Virus record (IMG/VR): IMGVR_UViG_3300035698_018106
Coordinates: 1 to 38,716 of that record
Source of the DNA: a virus
Strand: one strand, 5' to 3'
Length of the DNA: 38,716 nucleotides
The notes under the pieces were generated by a model, which saw only the letters and a list, made by a program, of their open reading frames with translations, did not search any database and was not told where the DNA came from. Both the position numbers and the translations under genes were made by a program. Each line of letters begins with the position of its first letter. The first letter of the stretch is position 1. Shown here one piece after another: positions 9,601 to 17,931 of this stretch.

Positions 9601-12303
9601 AATAATCCAGGATTTGGAGGTATAGGTGCTAGCACTAAATACTCTTTAAATGTATTAATTGATGCAAGTTACATGTCATTTAACGGCGATGGTGTTAAAG
9701 GAATGTATATACTTGATCAATTCTTCAAAAGAGGCTTGGTAAATGATCAAGATTATTCTGATAATTTTGTTGATGAATCTCTTGTTACTAAACGTTGGGT
9801 AGATGCTTCTTTAGCAACTATTGATACTGGTTTAGCTTCTAAGCTTAATTTATCTGGTGGTTTAATGACTGGATTACTTCAATTAGGATCTGCTGGATTC
9901 TCTTTAGATGGTCAAACAATTACAGATGTTGCTGTAAAAGGCGGTGCCTTAACAGATAATGATACTACAATTGCTACAAGTGGATTAATCAATGAAGCAA
10001 TTAGTGCTGCTATTGGTGCAGGTGTTGCAGCATGGAATGGTTTAACTGAATCAGTTGATGGTTCAATTGGATTAGGTGGAACTTTAACTCATGATACTTC
10101 TATATCACTTAATGGAAATGATTTAACTATAAATCAAACTATTTTTAGTGATAGTGTAGTTACATTATCAATTCCAACTTTAGGAACTGTTGCTCAAGAT
10201 GATATTACTAATTTTATAGACATAAATGCTAATGGAATATCTATTAATGCTACAGATGATACTGAGAATAATTATGCTGGATTAGATGCTTATAGTACCG
10301 GTGAACTTTTTATTGGATTTTCTAATGCAGCCACTATTGTAGATGCATCTACAAATCCTCAAGGTTTAACTTATGATGATAATTATGCATCTACTTTTGT
10401 AGAAAGATCTCTTGTTGATAAAGGATTTGTTACATCTTATGTTGACGGTTCAATAAGTTCAGTTAATGAAAGTATTACAATTTTAGATGCTTCTATTGAA
10501 AGAATTGATATCGAACTTAATCAAATAGATAGTTCAATACAAGATATTAACACTGAGTTTATCAGAGTTGATGGTTCAATCACTGCTTTATTTAATCAAA
10601 ATGATGTTCAAGATTTACATCTTTCTGCTGTTGATGCTTCAATAGTGAGATTAGATTCTTCAATGAATTCTACTATTATAGCTCTTGACTCTTTCTATTC
10701 TAAAACATATATTGATGGTTCATTAGGATTAAGAGATACTTCTATTAATAATTTATCTCAATACAATGTTATACAAGATGCTTCTATTCTTGCTGCAGGC
10801 TCATCTACTACTGGATGGAATGGTATTACAAGAACTGATAATTCTATTGGTTTAGGAGGTTCATTAGATATTCCTGTTACTACTATTACTACTAATGGTG
10901 CTACTAACTCATTAAGAATTGCTGGTTTAGCTACTTCTTCTGATAACAATCCTTACGCTGTTGTAATGGATACATCAGGTGATGATCTTAAGATTAGAGA
11001 ACTTGGTACGTTAGCATGGGAATCAAAAACTAGTTTAGATGCTTCTATCGCACAATTAGATGCTTCAGTTGTAGATCTTTGGTCTTATAATGTTGTTCAA
11101 GATGCTTCAATTACTGCATTAGAAAACATCCAAGGCAATTATGTTGCTAAAGCTGGTGATTTAATGACTGGACCACTTCAAGTTGGTACAAATGGATCTC
11201 AAGCCGATGTTTCTATTTATGGTGGATTATATGTTCATAATTCTTTAACTGTTTCAGGTGATCTTATAATTGATGGATCATTATTCGTAAGAGATGTAGA
11301 AACAATTGATGTATCTGCTGGATTTATTACTCTTAATACAGGACAAACAGGAACACCACCTGCCAATATGCAATCTGGTATTGTAGTTGATAGAGGTGAT
11401 GAACTTCCTTATGTATTCATATATGATGAATCTAATCAAACCTTTAGAATTGGTATTGCTCCGGCTCAAACAGGACCTTCATTCGATGATGCATCAACAC
11501 AATCTGTTGCAACTAGAGAAGATGCTCCGAATTTATGGGGAATTGGATTCTGGAATAATAATCAAGACAGAATTGATACATCTTCAGGATTTACATTCGA
11601 ACCTGGTGTTGGATTAGGATTACCTATTGCAACTGATATGTCATCTGAAGCTACAGCTTTAGTATGGAATGGAACAACTGTAGGTTCAAGAGAACTTGGA
11701 ACTAATGCGTTTAATTCAGAACAATTTGCTACTCAAACTTATGTTGATACAGAACTTGATATAGTTGATGCATCTATTGATGCGTTAAGACAAGATAATC
11801 TTTCACAAGATTCTTCTATTACAAATCTTGTTTCCGATATCGCTAGAATTGATGCTTATGATGCTGTTCAAGATACTTCAATATCAACATTAGAAACTTC
11901 TATAACTGATTTATCAACCGGTAAATTAGATGCTGTTCAAACTGCTGGTGGTGGATCATATCAGATCGTATCTACAGAAGCTGATAATGTTGCATATATT
12001 AAAGAAATTGTCGCCGGTACAGGTGCTACGATTTCCCAAGATGCTTCAACAATAACAATTGGTGTTACAGGTGCGGCTGGATATGTAAGTAAATATGGCG
12101 GAACATTTAGTTCTGATGGATCTACTTCAATGGCTATAACATCTGCTACTCACAGTTTAGGAACTGGACCATTTAATATCTCCGTTTACGAAGGTAATGA
12201 ACAGGTTTATGTTGGTGTTGTTAATGCTGCCAATGGAGATGTTACTCTTGATTGGACTAGTGGAGCACTTTCAGGTATATGTAAATATATTATTGCAGGT
12301 TAA
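6637..12303 (+). CDS. Giant modular tail fibre protein, 1888 aa
   Basis: The largest gene in the window, built almost wholly of fibre modules. (1) Coiled-coil stretches of DxSIxxL type hold seven QD[AST]SI motifs, for example YNVVQDASI and YDKVQDASI. (2) Four AWNGLT-type repeats start near residues 646, 917, 1132 and 1393, each leading into NSIGLGG or GSIGLGG. (3) Two copies of a ~118-residue module (about 686-803 and 1540-1660) carry DGS...LNTG.TGTPP...VDRGD, known from many myovirus fibres. (4) Four R.LGT.A[FW] elements lie near 70, 845, 1455 and 1685. A TGxLxLGSAG junction (GGLMTGLLQLG) and a C-terminal beta knob (about 1825-1888) complete it. It probably trimerises into a long rod. Its role resembles long tail fibre subunits, but homology to T4 gp34/gp37 is not claimed. 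A strong terminator follows. Confidence 0.8.
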   Translation: MAKYVQPIFDVYGVADFYNQVTFDASIFLQGATHISSPVESTDNTPYTLLVESIGDDVVIKQRQLGTMAWENASAWDGSLGDINTDIGYLETSIGDLDTLTQTHDISIGSNTSLLSIHDTSIGNLFSTNLIQDASIQAVWDRWKETNRTGFVDNTQTIVSFAPGTPVGSGTFTITPTGTDWEYYRTGEKFTITGAKTVTLDGGGAAAKGEYYISIDSNDGTLLSSTSPWTGESNTVFVAKIIWDPTSTPTYWIAEERHTMTIDRKMHSYLHRTIGTQFVTGDGLTGPDVAGVGSNGIGLTDASNAFGVATTTIADEDLFQNLAELVRPTSPSNDYIVWYRTGGEWEWRYENTPLAESGSYIQYDDTSDLVTADPGKFVNTYLLFTNLNNSAVGDTARFSIVIGQGQYDTLDEAEAENLNDMNQDALPIGEWVAAYQFSWETSTGYTTSGKVALAATPKPIEISAVQSSSATTTSHNSLLGLQGGTTNERYHLNNAQFLDYIGKTDVDVSLGDVWSKLGNIDNSIAGLDTITQTNTTDINNVETSIGALDTLTKIHDISIGVNTSDIGNLETSVGALDASIQTLSTSISTNITNISTNATDITNLESSVGALDTLTQTHEASIGFLWTYDKVQDASIALAVAGTTTAWNGLTLSADNSIGLGGTLSEDTTIETGGYGFGITGSMSVFGDLTVDGSVTYLNTNNLDVSDNIITINTGMTGTPPVNMVSGMKVDRGDASAYYFLFSEATDTFRVGISGPEPGLPGDTQAVATREDTPNTNGVAFWDNVNNRFNTVSDFTFNESTGLSIADSITATGGMDLSGLSGDTQSTALMVTGGAGGTISTRALGTMAFETATNYTTHTYVNINFAQRDSSITVLYNENDVQDLHLSALDASVTNLWSYDAIQDASITAALNSGAEAWNGLTKVDNSIGLGGILNSDVSIAGSKTGRSFDITLADASDFADTNINLSVGNEFDYDGGLESNKASLTLNNNPGFGGIGASTKYSLNVLIDASYMSFNGDGVKGMYILDQFFKRGLVNDQDYSDNFVDESLVTKRWVDASLATIDTGLASKLNLSGGLMTGLLQLGSAGFSLDGQTITDVAVKGGALTDNDTTIATSGLINEAISAAIGAGVAAWNGLTESVDGSIGLGGTLTHDTSISLNGNDLTINQTIFSDSVVTLSIPTLGTVAQDDITNFIDINANGISINATDDTENNYAGLDAYSTGELFIGFSNAATIVDASTNPQGLTYDDNYASTFVERSLVDKGFVTSYVDGSISSVNESITILDASIERIDIELNQIDSSIQDINTEFIRVDGSITALFNQNDVQDLHLSAVDASIVRLDSSMNSTIIALDSFYSKTYIDGSLGLRDTSINNLSQYNVIQDASILAAGSSTTGWNGITRTDNSIGLGGSLDIPVTTITTNGATNSLRIAGLATSSDNNPYAVVMDTSGDDLKIRELGTLAWESKTSLDASIAQLDASVVDLWSYNVVQDASITALENIQGNYVAKAGDLMTGPLQVGTNGSQADVSIYGGLYVHNSLTVSGDLIIDGSLFVRDVETIDVSAGFITLNTGQTGTPPANMQSGIVVDRGDELPYVFIYDESNQTFRIGIAPAQTGPSFDDASTQSVATREDAPNLWGIGFWNNNQDRIDTSSGFTFEPGVGLGLPIATDMSSEATALVWNGTTVGSRELGTNAFNSEQFATQTYVDTELDIVDASIDALRQDNLSQDSSITNLVSDIARIDAYDAVQDTSISTLETSITDLSTGKLDAVQTAGGGSYQIVSTEADNVAYIKEIVAGTGATISQDASTITIGVTGAAGYVSKYGGTFSSDGSTSMAITSATHSLGTGPFNISVYEGNEQVYVGVVNAANGDVTLDWTSGALSGICKYIIAG
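8692..9045 (+). repeat. DGS-LNTG-VDRG fibre module, copy A
   Basis: Codes for FGDLTVDGS...ITINTGMTGTPP...MKVDRGD...FRVGI...VATREDTP. It is homologous to copies at 11254 and 21105 and is the most diverged of the three. Confidence 0.8.
11254..11620 (+). repeat. DGS-LNTG-VDRG fibre module, copy B
   Basis: Codes for SGDLIIDGSLFVRDVETIDV, LNTGQTGTPP, MQSGIVVDRGD, YDESNQTFRIGI and FDDASTQSVATRED. It is very close to copy C in the 1331-residue fibre gene, including an identical stretch of DNA over the MQSGIVVDRGD codons. Confidence 0.85.
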
Positions 12304-12329
12304 GAAACATTTTACTCTTAATATCATAT

Positions 12330-12368
12330 AAAAGGTTAGACATACGTATGTCTAACCTTTTATTTTTT
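12330..12368 (+). terminator. Strong palindromic terminator after the giant fibre gene
   Basis: Positions 12330-12361 are a perfect 32-base palindrome: arm AAAAGGTTAGACATAC, centre at 12345/12346. The right arm runs into ATTTTTT, giving a 14-bp or longer stem with a small loop and a U-tract. Confidence 0.9.
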
Positions 12369-12371
12369 ACA

Positions 12372-12381
12372 TGAATAAATA
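12372..12381 (+). promoter_or_regulatory. Putative late-type promoter, TGAATAAATA
   Basis: Second exact copy of TGAATAAATA, starting four bases after the T-run of the terminator and 20 bases before the ATG at 12402. Confidence 0.5.
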
Positions 12382-12401
12382 TTAAAAATATTATCTAACT
12401 T

Positions 12402-12794
12402 ATGAAATATGCTCAAGATGTTTCTATTTATGGCAATTTAAATGTCACCCAACATATTGTTGTTGGACCTTCAGATAAATCTGGTGATTCACTAAATTTA
12501 TCAAATGATTCTTCAATAAGTATTTCATTAATAGATACTAGTATTGCTATATCTACTGATGTAGAATATCAAGCTCAACGAAGTGTTTACATGAAAAAAG
12601 GATCAATACTTTTCATTTATGATACTTCAACATCAACTTTACATATGGATGATGCTGAATATTCTCAAATTTTAGATATTGGATTAACATTTGATGGAGA
12701 TGTATCAAATGGAATAATCCAATTAATCCCTATTACTTCTAATAATAGTATGGGAGATATAGATTTTAAATACGAATTAAAAATTTTAAAATAA
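12402..12794 (+). CDS. Small fibre-associated structural protein, 130 aa
   Basis: The N-terminus MKYAQDVSIYGNLNVTQHIV repeats the QDVSIYG..N/YV.. pattern found before fibre modules in the 1888-residue protein (DVSIYGGLYVHNSLTV). The rest is beta-rich and Ser/Asp-rich (DSSISISLIDTSIAIS), ending in FKYELKILK, without an enzymatic motif. First gene of a unit after a strong terminator, with a 9-base gap to the next gene. Likely an appendage component; it may attach to, or derive from, the larger fibre. Function not established. Confidence 0.55.
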   Translation: MKYAQDVSIYGNLNVTQHIVVGPSDKSGDSLNLSNDSSISISLIDTSIAISTDVEYQAQRSVYMKKGSILFIYDTSTSTLHMDDAEYSQILDIGLTFDGDVSNGIIQLIPITSNNSMGDIDFKYELKILK

Positions 12795-12803
12795 GACATA
12801 AAC

Positions 12804-13604
12804 ATGGCTGACAGAATTGCTAGATATATCGGAAACGATCTTACAGTAGAACATGATCTAATTATAAATGGAGAAGTTGCAGGTGGCTCATCTAGTAGTT
12901 CAAGTGGTAACTACAGTAATGCAAAAGATGACTTTAATGTATCCATAATTGTCGGAACTAAAACAATTACACTTTCTCAACTGCCATTTACAATCGATAT
13001 AAAAAATATCATCGGCGGCTCTGCTAAAGTTACAGGATTATCCGGAAATACTTACACTACAGAAATATTATCAGTGGACGCGATTGATTTAATTGGAGAT
13101 AATATTACATTTAACGGTTTTGCTCGTGATTTCTCTACTAATGATGAAGTTACCTTAACTTTATCAGGACCTGATAAATCATATGATCAAGATTTAAATA
13201 CTACATTAACACAAGAACAAAGTCCGATTTATTCATATTATTCTGATTCAGTTGTAATTGTATCTGATACTAATTTAGCTGTAAATAATTATTTTTCTTC
13301 TATTCCATGGGGAAATTATAATCATGGATATATATCACTTATTGCAACAGATCCATCTAATTGTACAGTTAAACTTTATGCTGAAATGGTACCTGATTCC
13401 GTAGTACCTGCAACTGGGGGTACTCCAGGAACAACATGGTTAGATATTACAAATGATGTGATAAGCGTTGATACAATTGATACATCAACTATTAAATTTA
13501 TGAGTATTTTTGATAGAAGTTTTAGACCAGATAATTTATTATTAGAATATGAATTTTCTGGTGCAGTTAATGCAATTGATGCATATGTTAAAAAATGGTA
13601 CTAA
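12804..13604 (+). CDS. Putative fibre / virion structural protein, 266 aa
   Basis: The N-terminus IGNDLTVEHDLIINGEVAGG is the familiar short beta-repeat (DLTVxxDLIINGE) at the base of phage fibre modules. It is followed by a Ser-rich linker (GGSSSSSSGN, about residues 28-36) and then two beta-rich regions, ~45-125 and ~135-266. The C-terminal part (TTWLDITNDVISVDTIDTS, LLLEYEFSGA) looks like a compact beta domain. No catalytic or membrane features are seen. It sits in the small-gene cluster between the giant fibre and the lectin block. An appendage role is inferred. Confidence 0.55.
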   Translation: MADRIARYIGNDLTVEHDLIINGEVAGGSSSSSSGNYSNAKDDFNVSIIVGTKTITLSQLPFTIDIKNIIGGSAKVTGLSGNTYTTEILSVDAIDLIGDNITFNGFARDFSTNDEVTLTLSGPDKSYDQDLNTTLTQEQSPIYSYYSDSVVIVSDTNLAVNNYFSSIPWGNYNHGYISLIATDPSNCTVKLYAEMVPDSVVPATGGTPGTTWLDITNDVISVDTIDTSTIKFMSIFDRSFRPDNLLLEYEFSGAVNAIDAYVKKWY

Positions 13605-13618
13605 TATAATTATAAGAA

Positions 13619-14125
13619 ATGAGTTTATTCAACCTACTACAAATTAGTCAAATAGAAGAAGTTAATCAATTTAATGAAATATTATCTCTTAAAGTTATAG
13701 ATAAATATGCTCAAAGCAATAGTGCTCCAGATATTATATCATGGAAACATGAATTATTTATTGATGCAAATACTTTACGTTCTAGTATAACGGATTTAGA
13801 ACAAATAAAAAATTCTATAACATCTATAATGACAGGATTATCTATAGAAACTGAAGAAGAAAATCATTTTGATGACGAAGGTATTTTAATAATAGATCAA
13901 ATTAGTATTCCATATAGTGTTCCTACTAGCATTGATGGATTAAAAAATACATTATTTGAAATAATTAAAAGAGATTTTGATCTTAAAAAAAATATAGAAT
14001 ATACATTTACTGATGAATCTCTTAAATATGTGACTAATTATATTGTAGACAATTTTATTAAATATATTGATGGCTCAGGCGTGGCAGAATTTGGTAGATT
14101 TGTTTCCATTATTACTAATCAATAA
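13619..14125 (+). CDS. Hypothetical protein, 168 aa
   Basis: Unlike its neighbours, this protein looks mainly alpha-helical (SLFNLLQISQIEEVNQFNEI, DLEQIKNSITSIMTGL, LKNTLFEIIKRDFDL). It lacks the Thr/Ser/Asn-rich beta repeats of the fibre genes and has no signal peptide or membrane segment. No family is recognised. Position between fibre-type and lectin-type genes could mean an assembly chaperone or connector, but that is speculation from context. Start chosen at ATG 13619, 15 bases after the preceding stop; the next gene begins 14 bases after its stop. Confidence 0.5.
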   Translation: MSLFNLLQISQIEEVNQFNEILSLKVIDKYAQSNSAPDIISWKHELFIDANTLRSSITDLEQIKNSITSIMTGLSIETEEENHFDDEGILIIDQISIPYSVPTSIDGLKNTLFEIIKRDFDLKKNIEYTFTDESLKYVTNYIVDNFIKYIDGSGVAEFGRFVSIITNQ

Positions 14126-14138
14126 AATAATAAAATGA

Positions 14139-14813
14139 ATGGCAATAGAAAGTATATACCATATAGATAAAACAGTATCGTTTAGAGAAACTTTTAATAG
14201 TGAAGTTGCTGTTAGAAATAATGGTGGTGTACCTACTGATGGTGTTTTGTTTGAAAATGGTATTATCACTGTAGATTTAAAAAATAATAATATTGAATAT
14301 CCAGTAATTTTAAAAAATAGTACACCGGAATTTTCAATATTATTTAGATTTAGAATAAATAGTTTATCTCCTGATAGTAATATTTATTTTTATAATGATA
14401 GTGGTACTAATGGTATACTTATTTATATGGGTCGTGAAGATGGAAAAATACGTTCATATATAAAAGCAAATGTAACTACAACTACTAATAGATATGATGA
14501 TGGTTTATGGCATGATTATATAATGACATATAATGGTACATCTTTTTCAGTTTATATTGATGGTGTATTTACTTCATCAACATCATCATATATCAGTAAG
14601 TCTAATAATACGTTTGTATTATCTGGTATAGATAGTGTTAGCACAAATTATAGTTCTGGTTCAATGGATTCTTTTGATATTTATGATAGAGAATTAAATG
14701 CAACAGAAGTGCAATTACTTTATAGTAAATCATTATATGTTAAACCAAAGACTATATTAATAAAGGGTTACCTAGTTTTTATAGCGAAGATACAAAGGCT
14801 TATTTATCTTTAG
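14139..14813 (+). CDS. ConA/LamG-like lectin domain protein, N-terminal part of a probable frameshifted gene
   Basis: Residues ~25-200 form a laminin-G/concanavalin-A-like beta sandwich: SILFRFRINSLSP, DGLWHDYIMTYNGTSFSVYI, DGVFTSSTS and the typical closing motif DIYDRELNATEVQLLYSK. Such domains bind glycans and are common on phage adhesins. The last ~25 residues in this frame (ILIKGYLVFIAKIQRLIYL) are out of character. The -1 frame takes over with LPSFYSEDTKAYLSLDTF, which continues the lectin-type sequence. The switch point coincides with A AAG GGT at 14762. The gene is therefore probably the first third of a ~619-residue three-domain lectin, joined by a programmed -1 shift or broken by a one-base deletion. 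A second ATG four bases upstream is out of frame. Confidence 0.7.
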   Translation: MAIESIYHIDKTVSFRETFNSEVAVRNNGGVPTDGVLFENGIITVDLKNNNIEYPVILKNSTPEFSILFRFRINSLSPDSNIYFYNDSGTNGILIYMGREDGKIRSYIKANVTTTTNRYDDGLWHDYIMTYNGTSFSVYIDGVFTSSTSSYISKSNNTFVLSGIDSVSTNYSSGSMDSFDIYDRELNATEVQLLYSKSLYVKPKTILIKGYLVFIAKIQRLIYL

Positions 14814-15997
14814 ATACATTTACAGATTATAAGATAGATAACTTTGAATTAATATTATCTGTACATTTTAAAAACGAGATAAGCGATATTCTTACAATGT
14901 ATTCAAATACAACTACTGGTAACGGGCAAGGTAAAGGTATTAGTTGTTTTTATAATGTATCACAATCTGAAATGAAGTGGGGTATTTTTAATAAAACAAT
15001 TGATGATGATGATGTAATACCAAATAAACTAACAACATATACATTAAAAGTGTATAATAGTAATATTTATTTATATAGAAGTGGTTTTGGTTTGATTAAT
15101 AACACAGTAACAATAGTAGACTGGAGTTCTACTGCAGGATTTTATTTAGGAGCTATTATACCAGAAGCTTTAAGCTTTAAAAGAGGTGATAAAAATATAA
15201 CAGACTTTAAATTTTACGAGTTAGATAGTTCTGGTAATAGAATACAAGAATTAATTAATTTAGATTTTGATCAAGAGATTGGAACAAATGTACCAAATAT
15301 TGCATTAGATGCACCTGTAAGTTCTGATGGATCAGTTATAGAAAACGGACAAACAACTGATTCTTATTGGCAGCAATATGATGGTTATGAAGAAGTATTA
15401 AAATTGACTGCTGAAAGGGGCGTTATTGAAAATAGAAAGAAAGGTGATTTTATAAATAATGGAGTAGATGTAATTAAAGCGGATAGCGTATTACCTGTCA
15501 TGAAATTTGAAAATGGAAATTATATATCTTTATCAGATATATCAAATATAAATATCAATAAAGCATTAGTTATTAATGTATGGGTACAGGCATTGTCTAC
15601 TGAAAATGGTATGATAATTTGTAAGAACCCTGTTAATACACAATGGCAATTAGCCTTTCAATCAGCAGGTCTTTATTATAAAGGCGGTGGGTCAACATCA
15701 GGTGTGGGCATATCAACTTATTTTTCAAGATTTTTATATAAATGGACCAATATTATACTCATACAACAAAATTCAAACGTATACATGTATATTAATGGTG
15801 TATTAGAAGCAACTAATGGAGTATATCCTAATTTTACTAATGATATAGGAGATATTACAATAGGAGTGTTTGGAACAAGTGGATACCCTTTACATGCTAA
15901 TGTTAATGATTTACAGATATTAAGTGGTATATCATCTGACCAAGAAAAGTATGCAGCACAATACTATAATAGTACAAAAAATAAATACGGATTATAA
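14744..15997 (+). CDS. ConA/LamG-like lectin protein, C-terminal part (366 aa from ATG 14897; frame open from 14744)
   Basis: The first ATG in this frame is at 14897, but the lectin-like sequence already begins upstream (LPSFYSEDTKAYLSLDTF, NFELILSVHFKNEI), so the gene appears to lack its own start and to continue the preceding ORF. Two ConA-like regions are visible: one spanning the junction to about residue 110 of the ATG form (TTYTLKVYNSNIYLYRSG), and one at ~195-360 (ALVINVWVQALS, NSNVYMYINGVLEATNG, LQILSGISSDQEKYAAQYY). They are separated by a linker with SSDGSVIENGQTTDSYWQ. The stop TAA overlaps the next ATG by one base (TAATG), so the next gene is likely translationally coupled. A glycan-binding adhesin role is inferred from fold and context. 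Confidence 0.65.
   Translation, partial: TKDYINKGLPSFYSEDTKAYLSLDTFTDYKIDNFELILSVHFKNEISDILTMYSNTTTGNGQGKGISCFYNVSQSEMKWGIFNKTIDDDDVIPNKLTTYTLKVYNSNIYLYRSGFGLINNTVTIVDWSSTAGFYLGAIIPEALSFKRGDKNITDFKFYELDSSGNRIQELINLDFDQEIGTNVPNIALDAPVSSDGSVIENGQTTDSYWQQYDGYEEVLKLTAERGVIENRKKGDFINNGVDVIKADSVLPVMKFENGNYISLSDISNININKALVINVWVQALSTENGMIICKNPVNTQWQLAFQSAGLYYKGGGSTSGVGISTYFSRFLYKWTNIILIQQNSNVYMYINGVLEATNGVYPNFTNDIGDITIGVFGTSGYPLHANVNDLQILSGISSDQEKYAAQYYNSTKNKYGL
14762..14768 (+). other. Frameshift site candidate, A AAG GGT
   Basis: In the reading frame of the upstream ORF the heptamer is A AAG GGT, fitting X XXY YYZ. A -1 slip gives AAA and GGG and continues as LPSFYSEDTK. Loss of one G from an original GGGG run would give the same peptide, so this may instead be an indel or a base-calling error. 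The -1 frame is open from 14744 and the upstream frame stops at 14811-14813. No strong downstream stem-loop was seen. Confidence 0.5.
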
Positions 15998-17931
15998 TGA
16001 GTAAAGTAGTAGATTATAAATTTTATAATGGTACACTTATTGAAAAATATAGTGGTACACAATTAACACCATCTACAATAAGATTTAATAAGATAAATGG
16101 TATTAATGCATTTGATACTAATACTACTGTCCCAATAATACAGTCTGATGTATTACCTAACACATTTGCAGGTAAGTCATATGGTTCAATAATTATATGG
16201 CATAATGATGTATTAGGTCTTTTAAATTTTTCATTTAATGTAGATGGTTTTGGTATGTATTGTTTTGGTGGTGGAGGATTTTATTATAACATAAATGCAG
16301 GAACTTCTGGCGGTGGTGGAACTGGTCCATATGATAATACATCAGGAACTAAAAATTTAAATCAATTAGTACTAATATTTGACGGTACACAATTGGTACA
16401 TGATGATGCATTTTATGGATATATGAATCTAAAAGCATTATCTTGGAATCTTGATTGGAATGGTACATTGCCTCATGTATTACCAGGTGATAGTGGAGAT
16501 ATTCGATATTATGGAAAAGATAAAAATTTAATTAGAGTACAATATTTTGATCATTTATTGACACAGTCTGAAATTAATTCTGACTATGGAGATTTGAAAA
16601 GTGCTAAATTTTTATCATTCCCAATTAAATATGATTATTTTTCAAAAAAAGGGTTAAAACCACCAACACAATATGATGGAAGTTTGGTATCTGCAATCAA
16701 TCCCAATAGTTTACAAGGAAAAGATGTTATTGATTTGAGTAATACACAACCAACACTTTTAAACGGGAATAATGGTTTATCTACATTAAATAATTCTATA
16801 CTACATAACGCACCAAATGATACATATGGCACTATTAATAATATAGCTTATGCTGATATAAAAACAATTTCATTTAGATTTAAATATTTCGGAGGGACAA
16901 GACTAAAAATCATAGGTAGTGGTGCGTTTGGTGTAATGCCAGTGAATGTTAATTCAACAAGATCATATGTATTATTAACTAATAATACATATGTTATATG
17001 GAGTCAAGCAGCATTAATAATAGGTGAGGAATATACATATACTTATTATTGTATGGGGGATGATAAGGATAAAATGTCAGAATGGAGATGCTGGAAAAAT
17101 GGTATTGAGTTAACACAATTAGCAGCAGTTGAACAAAATGATACTACAGGGGCATTTATAGATGAAATAGGTGGATCAACATATAGTACAAACTCTGATC
17201 CTGTAGAAATAAAAGAAATATTAATTCACGATAGATTTCTATCAAATAAAGAAATAATTGATTATCATAATAAATGGTCTACAGTAACTTTAAAGGAAGA
17301 TTTTAGACAATATCCTATAGGTACACACCCACAGGAATGGAATAAATTAGTCACTAGTATAAATGGTGATATGACTGTTTATGAATCAGATGGTACAGAT
17401 GGACTTAATTTAGGTGAACGATATTTATCTCATGATGATGATTCTGCAATTTCAACTTCTAGTGACCAAGCTTATGGCACATGGATATTTGAAGGTGTAG
17501 GGAAAAGTGCTGCATCAACTGCATATTTTTTTATTAATAGTTTACAAAATAAAACAAGTGCAGGTGGAAGTCCACAAACTTATTCTTTTATAATAGCTAG
17601 TCAAGAAGCATTACAATTTAAAGCTCAATCCACAACACTTTTTTCTACTGGAAATGACTTTTTCGATAATTCAAAATTATATGATTTTAGAATTGAAAGA
17701 TTAAGTTCAACAGGTTATTTTAGTTTAATTAAAGACCAAACATATCCTGCTCATACTTTTGCAATATGGTATAAAGAACATGATACGAATGAATGGATTT
17801 TAATACCAGTAACTACTGGGACTAATCCAATTACTAATTCAACATATCAAACATCAAAATATTTAGTGATGGGTAGTTCAACAGATTGGTTTAGAATTTC
17901 AAAATTATTATTATCGAGTGGGATATATTAA
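15997..17931 (+). CDS. Multi-domain ConA/LamG-like adhesin, 644 aa
   Basis: Three beta-sandwich units are visible. Residues ~1-200 have a Gly-rich insert (CFGGGGFYYNINAGTSGGGG) and end in VQYFDHLLTQSEIN. Residues ~205-425 end in EILIHDRFLSNKEIIDYHNK. Residues ~430-644 start with LKEDFRQYPIGTHPQEWNK and end KYLVMGSSTDWFRISKLLL. The F/H-D-R-x-L-S/T-x-x-E-I closing motif is typical of LamG-like domains. No hydrolase motif is seen. Start ATG overlaps the previous stop by one base, and the following small gene begins inside its last codons, so the set is likely co-translated. Probably a receptor-binding protein for surface polysaccharide. The specific ligand cannot be read from sequence. Confidence 0.65.
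   Translation: MSKVVDYKFYNGTLIEKYSGTQLTPSTIRFNKINGINAFDTNTTVPIIQSDVLPNTFAGKSYGSIIIWHNDVLGLLNFSFNVDGFGMYCFGGGGFYYNINAGTSGGGGTGPYDNTSGTKNLNQLVLIFDGTQLVHDDAFYGYMNLKALSWNLDWNGTLPHVLPGDSGDIRYYGKDKNLIRVQYFDHLLTQSEINSDYGDLKSAKFLSFPIKYDYFSKKGLKPPTQYDGSLVSAINPNSLQGKDVIDLSNTQPTLLNGNNGLSTLNNSILHNAPNDTYGTINNIAYADIKTISFRFKYFGGTRLKIIGSGAFGVMPVNVNSTRSYVLLTNNTYVIWSQAALIIGEEYTYTYYCMGDDKDKMSEWRCWKNGIELTQLAAVEQNDTTGAFIDEIGGSTYSTNSDPVEIKEILIHDRFLSNKEIIDYHNKWSTVTLKEDFRQYPIGTHPQEWNKLVTSINGDMTVYESDGTDGLNLGERYLSHDDDSAISTSSDQAYGTWIFEGVGKSAASTAYFFINSLQNKTSAGGSPQTYSFIIASQEALQFKAQSTTLFSTGNDFFDNSKLYDFRIERLSSTGYFSLIKDQTYPAHTFAIWYKEHDTNEWILIPVTTGTNPITNSTYQTSKYLVMGSSTDWFRISKLLLSSGIY

Noticed and set aside
11387-11617. Plus-strand open frames inside larger genes (11387-11617, 26244-26474, 36557-36748)
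   Set aside because: Out-of-frame shadows of the giant fibre, the 828-aa protein and the sheath gene. Protein composition is unlike any domain and no start signals are present.
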